The position numbers and the translations under genes are program-made. Below are positions 22,820-33,706 of a DNA stretch of 64,000 nucleotides, piece after piece; within the stretch, counting starts at the first letter, position 1, and every line of letters starts with the position of its first letter. The notes below the pieces were generated by a model, which was not told the DNA's origin, did no database searches, and saw only the letters and a program-made list of their open reading frames with translations. Source of the DNA: Mauremys mutica (lineage: Eukaryota > Chordata > Testudines > Geoemydidae); NCBI RefSeq assembly GCF_020497125.1, contig NC_059079.1, forward strand, positions 12,791,553-12,855,552, in the 5' to 3' direction.

Positions 22820-25800
22820 TCTACGGACCACATACAATGTGTTGGACTCTCTAGATTGCTGCCTAGTCTGTTTGCTTTGGAGCCGGCCCTTTCCTCCTCT
22901 AAAATAATGATCATAAAGTGAGAGGGGAAACATAGATCAGCTATTCAGATCAAAATGGCTGCTCTGTCTTTTCTAGGAGTAAATCCAGAATAATTACAGT
23001 AAATCCAGATAAGCTCAGTGCTGCCATTTTCTGAGCTGTGTGGATAATCAGTATGTTTTAAAGCTTTCATATTTTTAATACAATCACTGATGCTTGCAAA
23101 TATTTGACAGGTAGCAGGACAGAGGAGAAAATATTTTTGAGATGCCTGTTGAAATGCACAGGGAAATCTTTACTAGAGCGATCCAGCAAAGCCTAGCATC
23201 TTAGGGTAACATTTTCATAACAGCCTGGTGACTTAGGTGCCTAAGTGCCAGCTTAAGAAATGATTTGGTCACTAAGGAGGCTAAGCTGCATTGCTGCTCA
23301 ATGACACCAGCTAAGATTCTCCGTAGTGATTTTTGGGTGCCCAGCATGAGCCACCTTAAAGGGGTTTGATTTTTCAGACAGCGCTGAGCACCTCGCCTCT
23401 GAAAAACAGGCTCGTAAGGAGCCTCATGTTGAGCACCACAAGCTTGAGACAGCCCAAATCACCAGTTTCTTTTGAAAATCTTGGCCTTAGTTCCTACGTG
23501 CTGAATGTACTTTTGACGTTTCCCTAAGTCACCAGGAACCGAGATAAGAACACCGGGGCTTAAGCCTTACCCAACCATTGGTCATGAGCTGAAGTGCTCA
23601 GCACCTCTGAAAATCCAGCCAGTAGAGAGAGAGAGAGTGTGTATGTGTGTGAGAGAGAGAGAGAGAAATGTGCTTACTTCAATAGATTGTTCCCCAGGAG
23701 GAAAAAGAAACCAGCTTCCCTGTTCTGTGAGCAACGCAAGACAAAACTCTCCCAAATAATGTTTTGTGGGGAATCCTTGATACTAATTAGCTAAGGAGTC
23801 GAGGGCAGTGCTTTATAATCTGAGTGGTTTGTATTCAGCCTGCTGGCCCTCTAAATCAGTCACTTTGCGGCTGTCTCATGGAAAACCCAAGTGTCTTGGT
23901 GTTTCAGTCCCTCCAGAAACAGCTGTGGGTCACACTCCTGGTGAGTGCAGGAGAGTGGGGGAAGGGTAGCGTTGTCACTGTTATGGATGGCAGTGATGAC
24001 TAGCCAGCATACTTTATGACTGTCATTCACCATACACACGGACACAAATGTAGGAAGTGCAGAGTTCTCGTTGTCGTGGGAAATCACACACAAGGCAGCG
24101 GGAGATAGCAATCCGGTAAAATCACCATGGTGACATATATCAAAGCATTAACAGGAGGGAAGCAATCAAGCAGCTTCAGGGAATCAAAATTTATGGCCAT
24201 TTTAGAGCGAGACTAAGCTAGCTCCTCAGACAGTGTAAATTTGCAGAGTGGCATGACCACAGAGGAACTACACTGATTACACCAGCTAAGAATCTGTCCG
24301 CTGGTCTTTGGAGTGTTGCCTCTTTAGCTGAAAGTCTGCTACTGAGTCCACAGCAGTGAGCGCTCCCCAGGGCTTACAGTAAACGCTTCACAGTCGGATT
24401 GGAATTGTGTAAAAGAATTTGTAGTTGCAAAATAAAAATCTCTCAAAATTGTTGCGAAATTTTAGGCATCCTGCTTGGGATCTCTGCGATTCTGTGTGCG
24501 TTTGCATATACAGACACTCTAGAGACATGAGGAGATGAGGAAGAGTAGCTTGTAGTCATTGCTTTTGTGTGAGTGGTGGGGTTGTGGGGTCTCTGTTTCC
24601 TAGTAAATTTATTTCTCCTTCATGGGTGGGCTTGTCTCCTCCTATTTCTTGGGCTGGGAGGGGTTGGGTTTTTGTTTTTTAAGGAATTGTTGCTTGGTTC
24701 TTTTGTTGTTTGTTGTTGCAAACTGAAGTTAATGGACCATCTTCCACCCACAAAAAGATTAAAGCAAAAATAAAGCATATGCTGCGCTTACAGTTAATTT
24801 TCCAAAACGGTGACCAATAATTGCTTATAAAGGACGTTCATTCATATCTCAGCTGTTTCCTGTTTGTTCTCCCCTCCCTACAAATGACCTCAAATACTTG
24901 TGCTACTTCACTTACTGCCTTTTGGTCTTAAGCATGTAGTAGGGTTTTTTTTGTTTGTTTTTGAGTTTGATTTTCAGCTAGTGCACAATACACCCAGAGC
25001 TACTTCAATATGTTATACAGTTTCAATAAACAAATGTGCATCTAAGCCAGCAGTGAAGGCCAGATAAATTACAGGCTGTTGTCATTTGATCCTTGGCATC
25101 TAAGCAACAAACTCTGAAAAAGAGGGATTGTAGTGGAGTTTCTTCTGGCAGAAGGTCCATAACCTTAGATGTGTCCTTGTCAGAGGACGTTTATGTTGTG
25201 AAGCGCTCTGCAGACCCCATAGTAGATATGAAGAACAATTCAAGGACCTTCTCTGAATCTATAGTTCTTCAACAGCCTTAAAACAGCTCTGTTTCTAATA
25301 AATAATCTCTCGCTATCTGGGGATGGTGGACAATATCCAAGGCCAAATCTTTCCCCATGCTCAGCACAGACAGAACTGATGTAATTTCACTCCTTGCAAG
25401 CCATCTTCTAAGACCGTAACACTTACTAATGTGTGAAGGAAGGCCTGGCTCCCAAAGAACCTCCACATCCAATGAGAGAAACTTTGAAGGACGCTGCTGA
25501 GGTATTTTTCAAATATTGTTGTTGCTCCCTCTGACTATGAAAAGCTGTTCTCCTGCCATTATCTTTGCTCCTCCCTCCCTCCTACACTCCCACTGACTCT
25601 TTATGGCAGAGTCGCTGGCAGTTGGTTTCTTTGTATTTATTTACAAAGAGAATTGAAGCATTTGTTTTGGAAATAGAGCCAAAGAGAATTCCAGAGCCTG
25701 TACAAACAGACAGAAGATAAAGACAAGGTCAGATGAATTTTGGGTCTGTCACCAGCCTTAACAAAACCAGAAGGGCAGCAACAGAGAACTGGAGTGAAAA

Positions 25801-26444
25801 AACGTATTTACCTCATGGGATCTGCTTATCCTTAACCCCTCCGTGCCTGGGACTCTCTACAGGGCAGAGCTCTTAAAATAAAATCATGATGATTGTGTCT
25901 CAGTAACTGAATACTTTGCACTTCCCTTGCATCTTCCACCTGAGGATCTCACCATGCCTTACAAACTGGATCATTGGACTAAGCCTGGTAGGGCCCCTCT
26001 GTGGTGGGGTGGTGGAATTATCCCCATTTTGCAGGTGGAAGGCTGAGATGTAGAGGGCTCAGTCATGGCAGTGCCAGGAGCCTGGTGAACGACATTGCTT
26101 CACAGGCTGCTCCTGGAGCAGAGTAGCGTAGCTGACTGTGACCCCACTGCTGCCCAGTGCATGCTGGGGGATGGGGAGGGGATGTGTGTGAAGCCTTGCT
26201 CGCTCTCATGCCTCCCTCATCTGCGGGAGAAGGGGAGCAGGGGCTTTGCAATGGCTGCTTCCCCAGCTCCTCGGGCTCCTACCATTGATTTAGGGACGTG
26301 CCTCCCACTCCCCATATTCTCCAGTGTGGGGGCACAGAGCGGGCCCCGATCTGACCCAGAGAGTGTGACTTGCCCAAGGCCACGAGCTCCATCTGCAGTC
26401 CCATCGCAAAGCAACACTTGGGTCACGCCTAGAGTGGGTGAATG
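22820..26444. other. TMEM61 3' flank, no gene seen
   Basis: No coding exon is supported. A GA/GT microsatellite is at 23622-23666. AATAAA motifs at 24432 and 24768 could end a long TMEM61 3'UTR, but nothing here decides it. Confidence 0.5.
23622..23666. repeat. (GA)n/(GT)n microsatellite
   Basis: Compound tract: gagagagagagag, then gtgtgtatgtgtgtg, then gagagagagagag. Confidence 0.85.
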
Positions 26445-26555
26445 CAGGGCTTAAATTCTCAGATGATTTCCTGGGGCTCGGGGCTTCTGCCTCGTGGTTT
26501 TGAAAATATTGACCAGAGCTCTGCTCCGGACAGCTCTGGTTGAATTTAAGCCCTA
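26445..26555. mobile_element. 111-bp hAT-type MITE
   Basis: The termini CAGGGCTTAAATTC and TAGGGCTTAAATTC (other strand) are inverted. The flanks GGTGAATG (26437-26444) and GGTGCATG (26556-26563) match at 7 of 8 bases, a decayed 8-bp hAT duplication. No coding capacity. Confidence 0.7.
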
Positions 26556-27334
26556 GGTGCATGTACAGTTGTTGCTGGCTGGTTCTAGCATAGCTTCCCT
26601 GGCTGGTGGAGGCAGGTTTGTTTAGAAAACAATCCCTCCTGAGGTTCTTACTACCACAATGGGCTATCAGGGCATGTCTGCCTAGGAACCGCACACCCTC
26701 CCTCCTCCAAGGACATTTCTGGCTCATAGACAAAATGTTTGTGGGCCTGATTCTCCACTGCTTTGAATCTGACTGCACAAGCTGCAAGGCAGTGAGAGGT
26801 GGGCCCCAGAAGCTTACCAGGGAAATAGGGCTAGCACCCTGGTAGCTGGGTCTGGCCTGCAGCTGGGAATTAGCCTGCATGAGCTTCCAGTGGGATATGA
26901 AAATACAGGGAAAGTTCTACCTCCTGCCACGAAAATTGTTCCTGCTTAGACTTCCTGGAAAACCAGACAACTCAAGATCACAGGGAGTCCATATCCCCTG
27001 AAGCTACATTGCCACAGCTGCATTAGAGTTAACATTTCCACTTCCTTTTTAATCTTCTCTCTAGTTGCCAATCCCATGCCATTCTATGAATGTCTCTTAG
27101 ATCCACCAAAATCAAAGCCAGCTGCTAAGCACTTATGAGCAACCATACAGAAGCACCTAAACGAGGAGATTATAACCAACGAGGAAAAGCCTTGCTTTAA
27201 ACATATGAGAAATACGATGTCCTTTTAATTTAAAACCCCTCCGTGGGCTTTCATGTCAGGCTGCCCTCTAACCCTGACGCCCCCCTCCTTCTAGCATAAT
27301 TACCACCCTCTTTAAAAATCATCGGGGCTGCATC

Positions 27335-27412
27335 TAGCTTCATAGATTCCAAGGCCAGAAGGGACCATTGTGATCACACAGTCAGACCCCCTGGAGAGCA
27401 CAGGCTGTAGAT
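27335..27412 (+). repeat. CR1-like/SINE-like fragment
   Basis: The phrases 'catagattccaaggccagaa' and 'gggaccattgtgatcaca' followed by 'cagacccc' are a familiar reptile CR1-type repeat segment, truncated on both sides. Confidence 0.55.
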
Positions 27413-27605
27413 TAAGGATGTGCACACCAGTGGAGCTACAGTCTATTCCTTTACACCCGAACAACCACTAATGCTGCACCAGCACAGACTGGGGCATACA
27501 TTGGTGCTGCTGAATTTGGTACTAAAGCCAGCTGCACTGGGACATCATTAGGGGGTTGAGCCAGTGTCACTACATCATTGCAGGGTGGATTTCCTTAGTA
27601 TACAC

Positions 27606-27837
27606 CAGGGATCGGCAACCTTTGGCACCCGGCCGATCGCGGCTCCCACTGGCTGTGGTTTGCCGCTCCAGGCCAATGGGGGCTGCGGGAAGCGGCATGG
27701 GCTGACGGATGTGCTGGTTGCCGCTTCCCGCCAGTGGGATCGCGTGCCAAACCTGCGGATGCGGCAGGTAAACAAACTGGCCAGGCCCGCCAGGGGCTTT
27801 CCCTGGTGGGTCGCGTGCCAAAGGCTGCCAATCCCTG
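27606..27837. mobile_element. 232-bp hAT-type MITE
   Basis: The inverted termini begin CAGGGATCGGCAACCTTTGG (left) and CAGGGATTGGCAGCCTTTGG (right, other strand), with 21 of the first 23 bases matching. The flanking 8-mers GTATACAC (27598-27605) and GTATAGAC (27838-27845) match at 7 of 8. GC-rich body without coding potential. Open frames on both strands here are by-products of its composition. Confidence 0.85.
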
Positions 27838-27889
27838 GTATAGACAGTACCCTAGTGTCCTAGTTGTAGAGTGGGCTCTGCAACAAAGG

Positions 27890-28140
27890 CCGTGCTCATT
27901 CTCTTTCAGGGGCTGAGCTGGGATCAGGGTACACTCAGGCAGGGCTCACAACGAGCACTTTACTGGCATAGGAATACCAGGTTACCATGCCGGCAAAGCA
28001 GTGCTCGTGTGGACACAGCTATACTGGCAAAGCGGCACTGTGTACTGGTACAGTGACACCACCCCCAGGAATGAAACAAGCTATACCAGCAGAAGGGCAG
28101 GTTTGCCAGTATAACTGCGCCTGCTCTAGAGACCTCTGCT
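27890..28140. repeat. DNA-transposon-like repeat fragment
   Basis: The segment contains 'caaagcagtgctcgtgtgg', 'gtactggtacagtgacacca' and 'tgccagtataactgcgcc', recurring motifs of a 'tataccagcaaagcagtgct' type repeat. Termini not resolved. Confidence 0.45.
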
Positions 28141-29243
28141 TGTAGAACTATGCCGGGCAGGGACTCACACCGCTTCACAGCTATGTCGGCAGAAGCCTGT
28201 AGCACGACCCCGGCCTCAGGCTGTCAAGAGACACCAATCTGGGATCTACCGGCCATTGGCAGAGGGTTCGCTCAGACAGACTGGTGCCGGCCTGCGGGAA
28301 AGGTGCCCACCTTCCCGTCCAGCTCTGGGGAGTCCTCTCCAGGCAGGTTTTGCAGGGATCTGGCTTCTCAGAGCTGGTGGGATGGCCGGGCTACTCCCCC
28401 CAAAGCTGGGGGTGGAAACTCGCAAAATGGGCCCCTTGGTGCTGTAATCTCCCCTTTCCGTGTGGGGATGTGTGTGTGGGGGGGTGTCTGAGGTAGCGGT
28501 AAGAATAGAGGTACCTGGCAGCGTGGTCCCAGTGAAGCACTGCTGCTGAAGAGCGAAGCCTCTGTGGAGATGTCCATGATCTCTTGGGCTGCAGTTTCCA
28601 GGGGACCTGAGTCCCTGGATAATTTCTAGGGCACATGGGGGACTGGAAGGACTGGAACATTAAGCTCACAGGGCTCCCTCTCCCCTCGCAGGGTTATTCC
28701 TGTAAAGGGGAGAATAGGGTCCTTATTGTTTTACATCCATTAATCACTAATAGTTGTTGAAAGCAACAAAGAGTCCTGTGGCACCTTACAGGCTAACAGT
28801 TAGTCTATAAGGTGCCACAGGACTCTTTGTTGCTTTTTACAGATCCAGACTAAGGCCTGGTCTACACTAGGATCTTAAATCGAATTTAGCAGCGTTAATT
28901 CGAACTAATCGCTCAACCGTCCACACCAGGAAGCCATTTAATTCGAACTAGGGGGCTCCTTAGTTCGAATTTGGTACTCCACCCCGACAGGTGGAGTAAC
29001 GCTAAATTCGCACTTGCTAGCTCGAATTAGGCTAGGTGTGGATGCAAATCGAACTTAGTAGCTCCGGGAGCTATCCCACAGTGCACCACTCTGTTGACGC
29101 TCTGGACAGCAGTCGGAGCTTGGATTCTCTGACCAGCCACACAGGAAATGACCCGGGAAAATTTGAATTCATTTTCCTGTCTGGGCACTTTGAATCTGAC
29201 GTCCTGGCTGGACATCGGGGCGAGCTCCGCAGCACCTGCAACG

Positions 29244-29820
29244 ATGCAGAGCTCTCCAGCAGAGGAGTCAGCCCAATGCAAGAATAGAAAGAGATCCCCA
29301 GCATGGACAGACCGGGAAGTCCAGGATCTGATCGCTGTGTGGGGCGAGGAGTCTGTGCTGTCGGAGCTGCGCTCCAACAAGCGTAATGCAAAGACCTTCG
29401 AGAAGGTCTCCCAAGCCATGACACAGAAAGGATACAGCCGGGATGCGATGCAGTGCCGCGTGAAAGTCAAGGACCTGAGGCAAGGCTATCAAAAAGTCAG
29501 AGCGGCAAACGGACGCTCCGGAGCACAGCCCCAGACATGCCGCTTCTACGAGGCACTGCATGCCATTCTCGGTGGGTCTGCCACCACTGTCCCACCACTG
29601 ACCGTGGACTCAGTGGATGGCATAGTGAGCCAGGACAGTTCCTACTCGATGTTCGCCGATGGGCAAGACGACGAAGGGTCCGTGGAGGAAGGCGCAGGCG
29701 ACAGCGAACACAATGCCGCTTTCCCTGACAGCCAGGATCTGTTCCTCACCCTCACAGAGATCCCCTACCAACCCTCACCGGCCGTGAACCCGGACTCAGA
29801 GTCAGGGGAAGGATCAGGCG
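29244..29820 (+). CDS. Harbinger Myb/SANT-like DNA-binding protein, exon 1
   Basis: Encodes residues 1-192 plus one base of codon 193. The Myb/SANT-like domain (about 18-108) has the spaced aromatics W21, W33 and F52, and basic helices ending 'CRVKVKDLRQGYQKVR'. An acidic Asp/Glu/Ser linker follows. In PIF/Harbinger elements this second protein binds the element's ends and helps bring the transposase to DNA in the nucleus; that role is inferred here. I chose the ATG at 29244 because it starts just ahead of the domain; an in-frame ATG at 29148 would add 32 residues. The donor G|GTAAGT at 29821 is near-perfect, and reading through it gives low-complexity Asn/Tyr/Lys coding, so splicing is likely. 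Confidence 0.8.
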
Positions 29821-30690
29821 GTAAGTCGTATAAACAAGAAAATATTTATTTGCTCGAAAACATGTATACCAAAAATATAAATTCTATCTATAAATACTAT
29901 ATCTAAAACTTTTTAAAGGGAAACTAAACGAACAGTAGGTCTACACAGATTGGGATGGAACAATAGTCCTCCATGGACAATTCCACAAATGCTTCAAACA
30001 GTTCCTCAAATACCCTCCGCAGGAGGTTTCGAGGAAGAGGTGCCCTATTTGGTCCTCCGGTGAAGCTCACTCTTCCACGCCACGACATCCTCAGATACAG
30101 GGGAACCATCGCCTCTACCAGCATGGCCGCGTAGGGTCCCGGTCGGTGAAGTGCTTCCCTTAACATCCTTTCTTTCTGCACTCGAGAGACACGCCTCAGG
30201 GTAATCTCGTTACTGAAGTGCTGCATCTAATTAGGGCAATTAGCGAATAGTTACTGTTCTTAATGGTTTACTTATACTTTGCATAACAAAGCCCCGCGCT
30301 TAGCAGCCACGTGCTGTAGGCCACACAGGAAAAGCATACATTGATCTTTCCCCTGCAGTGTCGGGAGTGGCTGCAAAAGGGTCATAGTATCTGATTTCCA
30401 GATTGCCGTTAGCACGATGGCACAGCTATCCGTTAACTGATAAGCATAATGTACTGTAAGGCTTACCAGGACTCTCTGCTAGAGGGATTCTGCTCTCTCT
30501 CCCGACTTCTCCGCTCTCCTGTGCAATGGCGCAGCCAATCAGAGCGTAGGCCAAAATGTTGTGCTTCTCTGGAGACCACGTGACACTTGTTGTCCGGTAC
30601 GGTCTTCTTCATGGAAATTGACTAGACGGTGTTCACTGTTCGCGAAAATGTATCTGTACAAGGAAATCACTAACTTTCCCCATCACACAG

Positions 30691-31109
30691 CTTCGGGTCC
30701 TTCCCGGACTGCCCAGGCATCCCCCTCGCAGAGACTGGCAATGATTAGACGGCGAAAGAAGAAGACTAGGGACGACATGTTCGCTGAACTGATGGTCTGC
30801 TCCCGAGCAGAGGCTGCAGAGCAGAAACACTGGAGGGAGACCCTATGTGAGCAGCATCGCACACTCATGGAACGTGAGGATAGGTGGCGGCAGGAAGACC
30901 AGCAGACCACCCAAACGCTACTTGGTCTCATGAAGGAACAAACGGACACGCTTCGTCGCCTTGTTGATGTCCTGCAGGACCACAGGCTGGAGGACAGGGC
31001 CCCCCTGCAGTGTCTCTGCAATCGCCCTCACCAGCCAAGAAGTCCTGGCCCCCCCTCACCCAAAAGTACAAGACGGAGGGGTGGTAGAGGACGTGAGAAC
31101 TGTCACTGA
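30691..31109 (+). CDS. Harbinger Myb/SANT-like protein, exon 2 (coiled-coil tail)
   Basis: The acceptor CATCACACAG ends at 30690. Joining phase 1 (G|CT, Ala) gives a 331-residue protein. This exon supplies a basic patch (IRRRKKKTRDD), a long Glu/Gln/Arg-rich predicted coiled coil (about residues 217-285 of the joined protein) and a Pro/Arg-rich tail ending RRRGGRGRENCH. The layout of N-terminal Myb/SANT-like domain, acidic linker and C-terminal coiled coil with basic tail suits a multimerising DNA-binding partner. An AATAAA lies 120 bp after the stop. Reading this exon as a separate gene starting at 30561 is possible but less likely, because the upstream part has no domain and the splice phases match. 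Confidence 0.72.
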
Positions 31110-31228
31110 ACCAGAGCAGAGCGGCCGTGTACCCCGCACTTCTCACGTTAGAAATTTGTAGAAGTGCTTCCCTTATAGGCTCAGCCAGTCCCAAATCCAA
31201 GGTTCATCCCCCCACTGTTTATTAGATT

Positions 31229-31234
31229 AATAAA
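31229..31234 (+). promoter_or_regulatory. Polyadenylation signal of the Myb-like gene
   Basis: AATAAA, 120 bp beyond the stop codon at 31109, in the gap between the convergent Harbinger genes. Confidence 0.65.
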
Positions 31235-31874
31235 AGCTGTTTGCTGTTAATCACTGTTTCCGTCATGTCTTTCCTGTCAGAGGATTTTTCGGTGTATGGG
31301 GTGGACAGGGGTTTCATACTTGCACGGTATAGCCTACAGTACCAGGGTACAGACTTGGGGAAAGGATCAACTGCGGGGCACACACACACTGCAGTCAGTA
31401 GGCACCAGGGTCATTCTGTGTTGTGTATGCTGCCCCTGTTCATTTCGTAATGTGTATAATTGTCCAGGGTCCTAGCGCCTGTCACGCCATTACTGTGAAG
31501 GCAGGCTGCCCTTACGATGCACTTGCAACGGATCCACGAGCCTATCCGCTGCCCTGAGCCCCAACCAGAGCCCTCATCCACGGACAGATAGTCACCCTTC
31601 TCCCACACCCATCACCCCTTCCCACGCAGAAACCCGCAGCCCACTGCCGTCATCCAAACCCCTATGCAAAGAAGGCACCACTCGCCCCTTCCTGCAAACC
31701 CTCCCCTTCATGCAGAACCACTGTCATCCGTCCCCCACCCCAGAGACCTATGTAGGAGCAGGAGGATGTCAGTCCTCTATGGAGGAAGCGGTCTGTACGT
31801 CAGTGCACACCGTGCCCAGCACAGTATGCGTCCATGTCTCAACACCAGAACAGAAATGCAAAGTAAAAGAAAGA

Positions 31875-31880
31875 TTTATT
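31875..31880 (-). promoter_or_regulatory. Polyadenylation signal of the transposase gene
   Basis: TTTATT on +, that is AATAAA on -, about 145 bp beyond the transposase stop codon. It faces the signal at 31229. Confidence 0.65.
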
Positions 31881-32024
31881 AATAATGAGTGTAACAATTA
31901 CTTTGCTTAAAAACGTGCTTTGGAAGTGGGGGAAACTTGGAGAACAAGGCATGTAGCCGCAGATCCAAATCGACACAAACTGACACAGGCCCAGGGTCAG
32001 TTTCTCTTGAAAGCAAGTGGAGAG

Positions 32025-33296
32025 TCATAGGTTACCCTGATCTCCGAGGAAACTTGCTTTCAAAGCCTCCCGGATACAGAGCGCTTCCCGCTGGGATATT
32101 CTCTCGGCACGGGTGTCTGGCTGAGCGTAAACTGCAGCCAGGCGATTTGCCTCAACCTCCCATCCGGACAAAAAGGCCTCGCCCTTGCTCTCACACAGAT
32201 TGTGCAGCACACAGCAAGCAGCAATAACTACGGGGATATTCTTTTCGCTGATGTCCGAGCGAGTGAGTAAGCTCCGCCATCTCCCCTTGAGACGTCCGAA
32301 AGCACACTCCACCACCATTCTGCACTTGCTTAGCCGGTAGTTGAAGAGTTCCTTCTCACTGTCCAGGGCGCCTGTATAGGGCTTCATGAGCCAGGGCATT
32401 AGCGGGTAGGCTGGGTCCCCGAGGATCACTGTAGGCATCTGCACATCCCCAACCGTTATTTTGTGGTCCGGGAAGAAAGTACCTGCCTGGAGGAGTCTAA
32501 AGAGACCAGAGCTCCTGAACACACGCGCGTCATGAACCTTGCCCGCCCACCCGACGTTGATGTTGGTAAAACGTCCCCTATGGTCCACTAGTCCTTGCAG
32601 CACCATGGAAAAGTAGCCCTTTCGGTTAATGTACTCGCTGGCCTGGTGGGCCGGTGCCAGGATAGGGATGTGAGTCCCATCTATAGCCCCACCGCAGTTT
32701 GGGAATCCCATCGCGGCGAAGCCGTCTATGATGACCTGAACGTTTCCCAGGTTCACTACCTTTGAGAGCAGTTGCTCAACGATTGCGTGGGCTACTTGCA
32801 TCACAGCAACCCCCACGGTAGATTTGCCCACGCCAAAGTGGTTCGCTACTGACCGGTAGCTGTCTGGCGTGGCAAGTTTCCAGAGGGCTATGGCCACTCG
32901 CTTCTGCACACTCAGGGCTGCTCGCATCCGGGTGTCCTGGCGCTTCAGGGCAGGGGCCAGCAAGTCACAGAGTTCAAGGAAAGTGCCCTTACGCATCCTG
33001 AAGTTTCGCAGCCACTCTGTGTCATCCCAGACCTGCAGCACTATGCGGTCCCACCAGTCCGTGCTTGTTTCCCGGGCCCAGAATCGCCGTTCCACACCAT
33101 GAACTTGACCCATTGCCACCATGATCTCCACTGCCCGGCGTACCCTGCTTTGTGAGAGGTCTGCGCCACTCTCCTCACCGCGCTGCCGGAGCCTCCTCGC
33201 CCGATTTCTCAGTAGCTGACTGTTGCACAGGTGGACGATAAGGTGCGAGGAGTTGACAACGGCCATAAGTGCAGCGATGATCGCAGCGGGCTCCAT
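32025..33296 (-). CDS. PIF/Harbinger DDE transposase (HARBI1-like)
   Basis: A 423-residue nuclease that would cut and rejoin the element's ends. Visible parts: a basic N-terminal region (29-38), a helix-turn-helix-like segment at about 146-165 (SYRSVANHFGVGKSTV), and the DDE_Tnp_4 catalytic domain with D206 (GAIDGTHIPI), D294 (LGDPAYPLMPWL) and E330 (VECAFGRLKGRW). 'HDARVFRSSGL' lies between the two Asp motifs as expected. Length is normal for the family. I start at the ATG at 33296 (MEPAAII); an in-frame ATG at 33473 would add 59 residues of basic, low-information sequence overlapping the terminal region. The frame has no stop, shift or missing catalytic residue. It resembles the host gene HARBI1 because that gene derives from such a transposase; here the TIRs and TSD show a transposon copy. 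Confidence 0.93.
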   Translation of the reverse strand: MEPAAIIAALMAVVNSSHLIVHLCNSQLLRNRARRLRQRGEESGADLSQSRVRRAVEIMVAMGQVHGVERRFWARETSTDWWDRIVLQVWDDTEWLRNFRMRKGTFLELCDLLAPALKRQDTRMRAALSVQKRVAIALWKLATPDSYRSVANHFGVGKSTVGVAVMQVAHAIVEQLLSKVVNLGNVQVIIDGFAAMGFPNCGGAIDGTHIPILAPAHQASEYINRKGYFSMVLQGLVDHRGRFTNINVGWAGKVHDARVFRSSGLFRLLQAGTFFPDHKITVGDVQMPTVILGDPAYPLMPWLMKPYTGALDSEKELFNYRLSKCRMVVECAFGRLKGRWRSLLTRSDISEKNIPVVIAACCVLHNLCESKGEAFLSGWEVEANRLAAVYAQPDTRAERISQREALCIREALKASFLGDQGNL

Positions 33297-33706
33297 GCTC
33301 GCAGTGCTGTGGCGTCCGCGCTGTAACCGACCAGAAAAGTGCGCGAACAGATTTCCCGCCGGCGCTTTCAGGGAGGGAGGGCGTTTGTGAGTGACGGTTG
33401 AATGATGACAGTTACCCAAAACCACCCTCGACACATTTTTCCCCCAGCAGGCATTGCGAGCTCTACCCAGCATTCCAATGGGCAGCGGGGAGTGCGGGAA
33501 CTGTGGGATAGCTTCCCACAGTGCACCGCTTCCAAAGTCGACGCTGGCCCCGTGAATGTGGACTCAGAAATTCGAATTAGTGTATTTAGTATGGATACAC
33601 AAATTCGACTTCATAAGGTCGAATCCACAAATTCGAACTAAGTTGATTCGAAATAGTCTTGTAGTGTAGACAAGGCCTAACACAGTTACCCCTCTAATAG
33701 TTGTTG

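Larger units (their letters stand above)
28854..33677. mobile_element. PIF/Harbinger DNA transposon, apparently full length (4824 bp)
   Basis: The ends are inverted: GGCCTGGTCTACACTA at the left and GGCCTTGTCTACACTA at the right on the other strand (15 of 16). A perfect 3-bp TAA duplication flanks it (28851-28853 and 33678-33680), as is usual for PIF/Harbinger. Inside are the two genes known for this superfamily in convergent order: a Myb/SANT-like DNA-binding protein on + and a DDE transposase on -. Each has its own AATAAA signal between them (31229 and 31875). Three TTCGAA palindromes lie near each end (28899, 28942, 28964; 33571, 33632, 33647). No internal stops or frameshifts are evident in either gene, so the copy may be young. 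The element is intergenic, between TMEM61 and BSND. Confidence 0.93.
28760..33693 (+). mobile_element. Foldback retroposon copy, split by the Harbinger insertion
   Basis: The left part (28760-28850) consists of two inverted copies of one segment. The arm 28760-28797 ('caacaaagagtcctgtggca') is the reverse complement of about 28798-28837, with roughly two mismatches. The plus-sense arm continues into 'tttttacagatccagac', and its continuation 'cacagttacccct' appears only after the Harbinger element, at 33681-33693. The 13-mer CTAATAGTTGTTG flanks the whole unit (28747-28759 and 33694-33706). The span given therefore includes the later nested insertion at 28854-33677; the original unit was only about 107 bp. 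Confidence 0.75.

Noticed and set aside
26290..26880. Open frame of 196 codons on -
   Set aside because: It crosses the 26445-26555 MITE and has no recognisable domain, so it is chance in GC-rich DNA.
29821..29906. Read-through of the Myb-like frame to the stop at 29906
   Set aside because: Starts exactly at a consensus donor and becomes Asn/Tyr/Lys-rich; the phase-matched exon at 30691 gives the family's expected tail.
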